A stretch of DNA of 64,000 nucleotides from an uncultured Ectothiorhodospiraceae bacterium (GTDB taxonomy: Bacteria > Pseudomonadota > Gammaproteobacteria > UBA6429 > Thiohalophilaceae). Made by a program: the position numbers and the translations under genes. The DNA lies in the NCBI GenBank assembly GCA_947259575.1, contig CAMYMU010000047.1, positions 45,430 to 109,429 on the forward strand. The letters are read 5' to 3'. Positions 61,816-64,000 of the stretch are shown piece by piece. Below the pieces are notes generated by a model. It was not told the origin of the DNA, ran no database searches, and was given only the letters and a program-made list of their open reading frames with translations. Position 1 is the first letter of the stretch. Every line of letters starts with the position of its first letter.

Positions 61816-63084
61816 ATGGATAAAAGCAAGATTCATCCTACGCCAATGCTAGACGTCCTAGAAGAAGGACCCTGGCCTAGCTTCATTTCTGGTTTCAAGC
61901 GTATGCGCGATGAGTACCCAAGTGAGCGCATCAACGAAGTTGCTAACTCACTGTTAGGTCAACTTGAGCACTCTTATGAGACCCGTAAAGGTTACTGGAA
62001 AGGTGGTACAGTTTCAGTATTTGGTTACGGCGGCGGTATCATCCCCCGTTTCTCAGAAGTAGGCGATGCTTTCCCTGAATCAAGAGAATTCCACACCTTG
62101 CGTGTACAGCCACCACCCGGCAACTACTACTCAACCGATATGCTGAACCAACTAGCTGATAGCTGGGAAAAACATGGTTCGGGCATGATCACCTTCCACG
62201 GTCAGACTGGTAACATCATGTTTATCGGTACTACGACTGAAGGTACTCAACACTTCTTTGATGAAATCAACGAATACGGTTGGGACTTAGGTGGTGCAGG
62301 TCCATGTGTACGTACTGCGATGGCTTGTGTTGGTGCGGCTCGTTGTGAACAATCTAACTGTAACGAGCATGCGGTTATGCGTCATCTGGTTAACACCTTT
62401 ACTGATGATGTTCACCGTCCTGCCCTTCCTTACAAATTCAAATTCAAAGTCTCTGGTTGCCCAAATGACTGCATGAACTCAATTGAGCGTTCTGACTTCG
62501 CAGTGATTGGTACCTGGCGCGATGATATGAAAGTCGACCAAGATGAAGTTAAAGCATTCATCGAAGCAAAAGGCCGTGACTACGTTATCGATAACGTTAC
62601 TACACGTTGCCCAACAGACTGCATGACTCTGAACGATGACAATACTTTAGATATCGACAACGGTAACTGTGTACGTTGTATGCACTGTCTGAACGTTATG
62701 ACCAAGGCACTATCACCTGGTGATGACAAAGGTGTAACCATCCTTATCGGTGGTAAGCGTACGCTGAAGATTGGTGACTTGATGGGTACAGTAATCGTTC
62801 CGTTCATGAAGCTGGAAACAGCTGATGATTATGAAAGAATTGTTGATCTTGCTTCAGAGACCATCGACTTCTTTGCAGAGAATGCCCTTGAGCACGAACG
62901 TACCGGTGAGATGATCGAACGTATTGGTTTGGTTAACTTCCTTGAAGGTATCGGTGTCGACGTTGATCCAAATATGGTCAGCAGCCCACGTCAATGTTCA
63001 TACGTACGTATGGATGGTTGGGACGAAGAAGCTGAAGCATGGTTCAACCGTAAGGCAGAAGAAAAGGCAGCAGCTGCAGGTTAA
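61816..63084 (+). CDS. dsrA: Dissimilatory sulfite reductase alpha subunit (reverse type)
   Basis: A 422-residue sirohaem protein that, with DsrB, oxidises DsrC-bound sulfur to sulfite in sulfur oxidisers. CVRTAMACVGAARC starts the cluster-binding region, VSGCPNDC completes the sirohaem-[4Fe-4S] ligands, and an inserted ferredoxin domain supplies CPTDC and CVRCMHC. Assignment to the reverse (oxidative) form rests on the gammaproteobacterial context. Codon use is biased to ggt, cgt, aac and ctg, as expected for high expression. It is the first dsr gene; a strong ribosome binding site precedes it. Confidence 0.95.
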   Translation: MDKSKIHPTPMLDVLEEGPWPSFISGFKRMRDEYPSERINEVANSLLGQLEHSYETRKGYWKGGTVSVFGYGGGIIPRFSEVGDAFPESREFHTLRVQPPPGNYYSTDMLNQLADSWEKHGSGMITFHGQTGNIMFIGTTTEGTQHFFDEINEYGWDLGGAGPCVRTAMACVGAARCEQSNCNEHAVMRHLVNTFTDDVHRPALPYKFKFKVSGCPNDCMNSIERSDFAVIGTWRDDMKVDQDEVKAFIEAKGRDYVIDNVTTRCPTDCMTLNDDNTLDIDNGNCVRCMHCLNVMTKALSPGDDKGVTILIGGKRTLKIGDLMGTVIVPFMKLETADDYERIVDLASETIDFFAENALEHERTGEMIERIGLVNFLEGIGVDVDPNMVSSPRQCSYVRMDGWDEEAEAWFNRKAEEKAAAAG

Positions 63085-63160
63085 TCCTGCACTGTACTTT
63101 AATTATATTGCTTTGGCATTTTAAGCATACAGAATTAACGAAGTTTTAGGAGAACAACTC

Positions 63161-64000
63161 ATGTCGGATCAAAAAGCGGCTCCACGCCCACCGATTGAAT
63201 CAGGTTGCCCAGATGGCTTTCAGTACATGCATCCTTCGATGCGTAAAAACTATGGCCAGTGGAAATTCCACGAGCATCCACGTCCTGGCGTCTTACGTCA
63301 CGTTGCACATAGCGGTGACGAAATCTGGACTGTTAAAGCGGGTACTCAGCGTATTCTTGATTCATACACTCTGCGCAAGCTGACCTCTATCGGCGACGAA
63401 TTTGCAGATGGTTTTGTACGTTTCACTTTACGTTCAAACATTGAATACATGGTAACGAAAGAAGAGCAAGTAGAGCCTTTGATCAAAGCGCTTGAAGATG
63501 CTGGTTTCGTTGTTGGTGGTACTGCCAACTCAGTTGCTATGATTTCACACACACAAGGTTGGTTACACTGTGACATCCCTGGTACTGACGCATCAGGTGT
63601 TGTTAAGTCAATGATGGACGAACTCATCGACGACTTTAAAAACTGTAACATGCCTAACCGCGTTCACTTAACTACCTCTTGCTGTCAGATCAACTGTGGT
63701 GGTCAAGGCGATATCGCGATTAACGTTCAACACACTAAGCCACCTAAGATTAACCACGATCTAGTTGCTAACGTTTGTGAGCGTCCTACTGTTGTTGCCC
63801 GTTGTCCTGTTGCTGCGATTCGTCCTGCACTGGTTAACGGCAAGCCTTCACTGGAAGTAGATGAGAAGAAATGTATCTGTTGTGGTGCATGTTTCCCACC
63901 ATGTCCTCCAATGCAGATTAACGATCCTATCCATTCTCAGCTGGCTATCTGGGTTGGTGGTAACCACTCTAATGCACGTGGTAAGCCTACCTTCCAAAAA
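63161..64000 (+). CDS. dsrB: Dissimilatory sulfite reductase beta subunit, partial
   Basis: The first 280 codons of DsrB are present; the gene runs off the window. TSCCQINCGGQGD carries sirohaem-[4Fe-4S] ligands, and CICCGACFPPCPPM belongs to the inserted ferredoxin domain. It follows dsrA by 76 bp, with ttaggagaa before the ATG at 63161. dsrEFHC and the later dsr genes, expected next, lie outside. Confidence 0.95.
   Translation, partial: MSDQKAAPRPPIESGCPDGFQYMHPSMRKNYGQWKFHEHPRPGVLRHVAHSGDEIWTVKAGTQRILDSYTLRKLTSIGDEFADGFVRFTLRSNIEYMVTKEEQVEPLIKALEDAGFVVGGTANSVAMISHTQGWLHCDIPGTDASGVVKSMMDELIDDFKNCNMPNRVHLTTSCCQINCGGQGDIAINVQHTKPPKINHDLVANVCERPTVVARCPVAAIRPALVNGKPSLEVDEKKCICCGACFPPCPPMQINDPIHSQLAIWVGGNHSNARGKPTFQK

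Overview
The window looks like a chromosomal segment of a sulfur-oxidising gammaproteobacterium. The right edge carries the start of a dissimilatory sulfite reductase operon (dsrA, then dsrB running off the end), and the left half has a persulfide dioxygenase cassette. The core blocks (rpmF-plsX-fabH-fabD-fabG-acpP-fabF-pabB-pabC-mltG-tmk-holB-pilZ-tatD) follow the usual gammaproteobacterial order. Base composition looks mid-40s % G+C by eye. I did not fix the genus. No rRNA, tRNA, insertion sequence or CRISPR array was seen.

Layout. 1-283: a small repeat cluster beside dbpA. 284-4450: the helicase DbpA, an ExeA-like ATPase with an FHA domain, a DUF1178 protein and endonuclease V. 4877-7491: a GH13_18 sugar phosphorylase with a HAD-IIB sugar-phosphate phosphatase. 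7658-10541: a sulfur-stress cassette (persulfide dioxygenase, MFS transporter, periplasmic DsrE-like protein) divergent from its likely ArsR-type regulator; two promoters and one operator can be read in the gap. 10638-12066: a MipA/OmpV porin-like protein and a small acidic protein. 12146-18955: a nirB-nirD-nasA-dmsBC operon for nitrate assimilation. 19422-20567: a class V aminotransferase. 20835-28967: a beta-oxidation operon fadE-fadI-fadJ-fadD-yciA. 28964-41465: the large minus-strand block for fatty acid synthesis, folate branch, cell wall and replication genes. 41620-45565: a two-subunit pyruvate carboxylase and yceF.

45900-51832: a 1201-residue PilZ-DUF1631-GGDEF-EAL protein and a MoxR/VWA pair. 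51905-57744: a Sel1 protein, a TrpD2-like protein, several unrecognised proteins, a GNAT acetyltransferase, a Fe(II)/2-oxoglutarate oxygenase and the relic of an M28 peptidase. 57807-61381: a second oxygenase (PiuC type), then a minus-strand set of a TauD-like oxygenase, a 63-residue protein, a Cas6-like RAMP protein, a DsrC-like protein with no cysteine, and a 67-residue protein. This set is divergent from dsrA. It is the best candidate for an undescribed system: an orphan CRISPR-type RNA-binding fold and a redox-dead DsrC paralogue sit next to the reverse Dsr operon, with no array or other cas gene in view.

How the genes fit together (inference): the cell oxidises stored or inorganic sulfur through reverse Dsr, handles persulfide with the dioxygenase cassette, assimilates nitrate probably with quinol electrons, makes fatty acids from the fab block, degrades them with the fad block, and refills the TCA cycle with pyruvate carboxylase.
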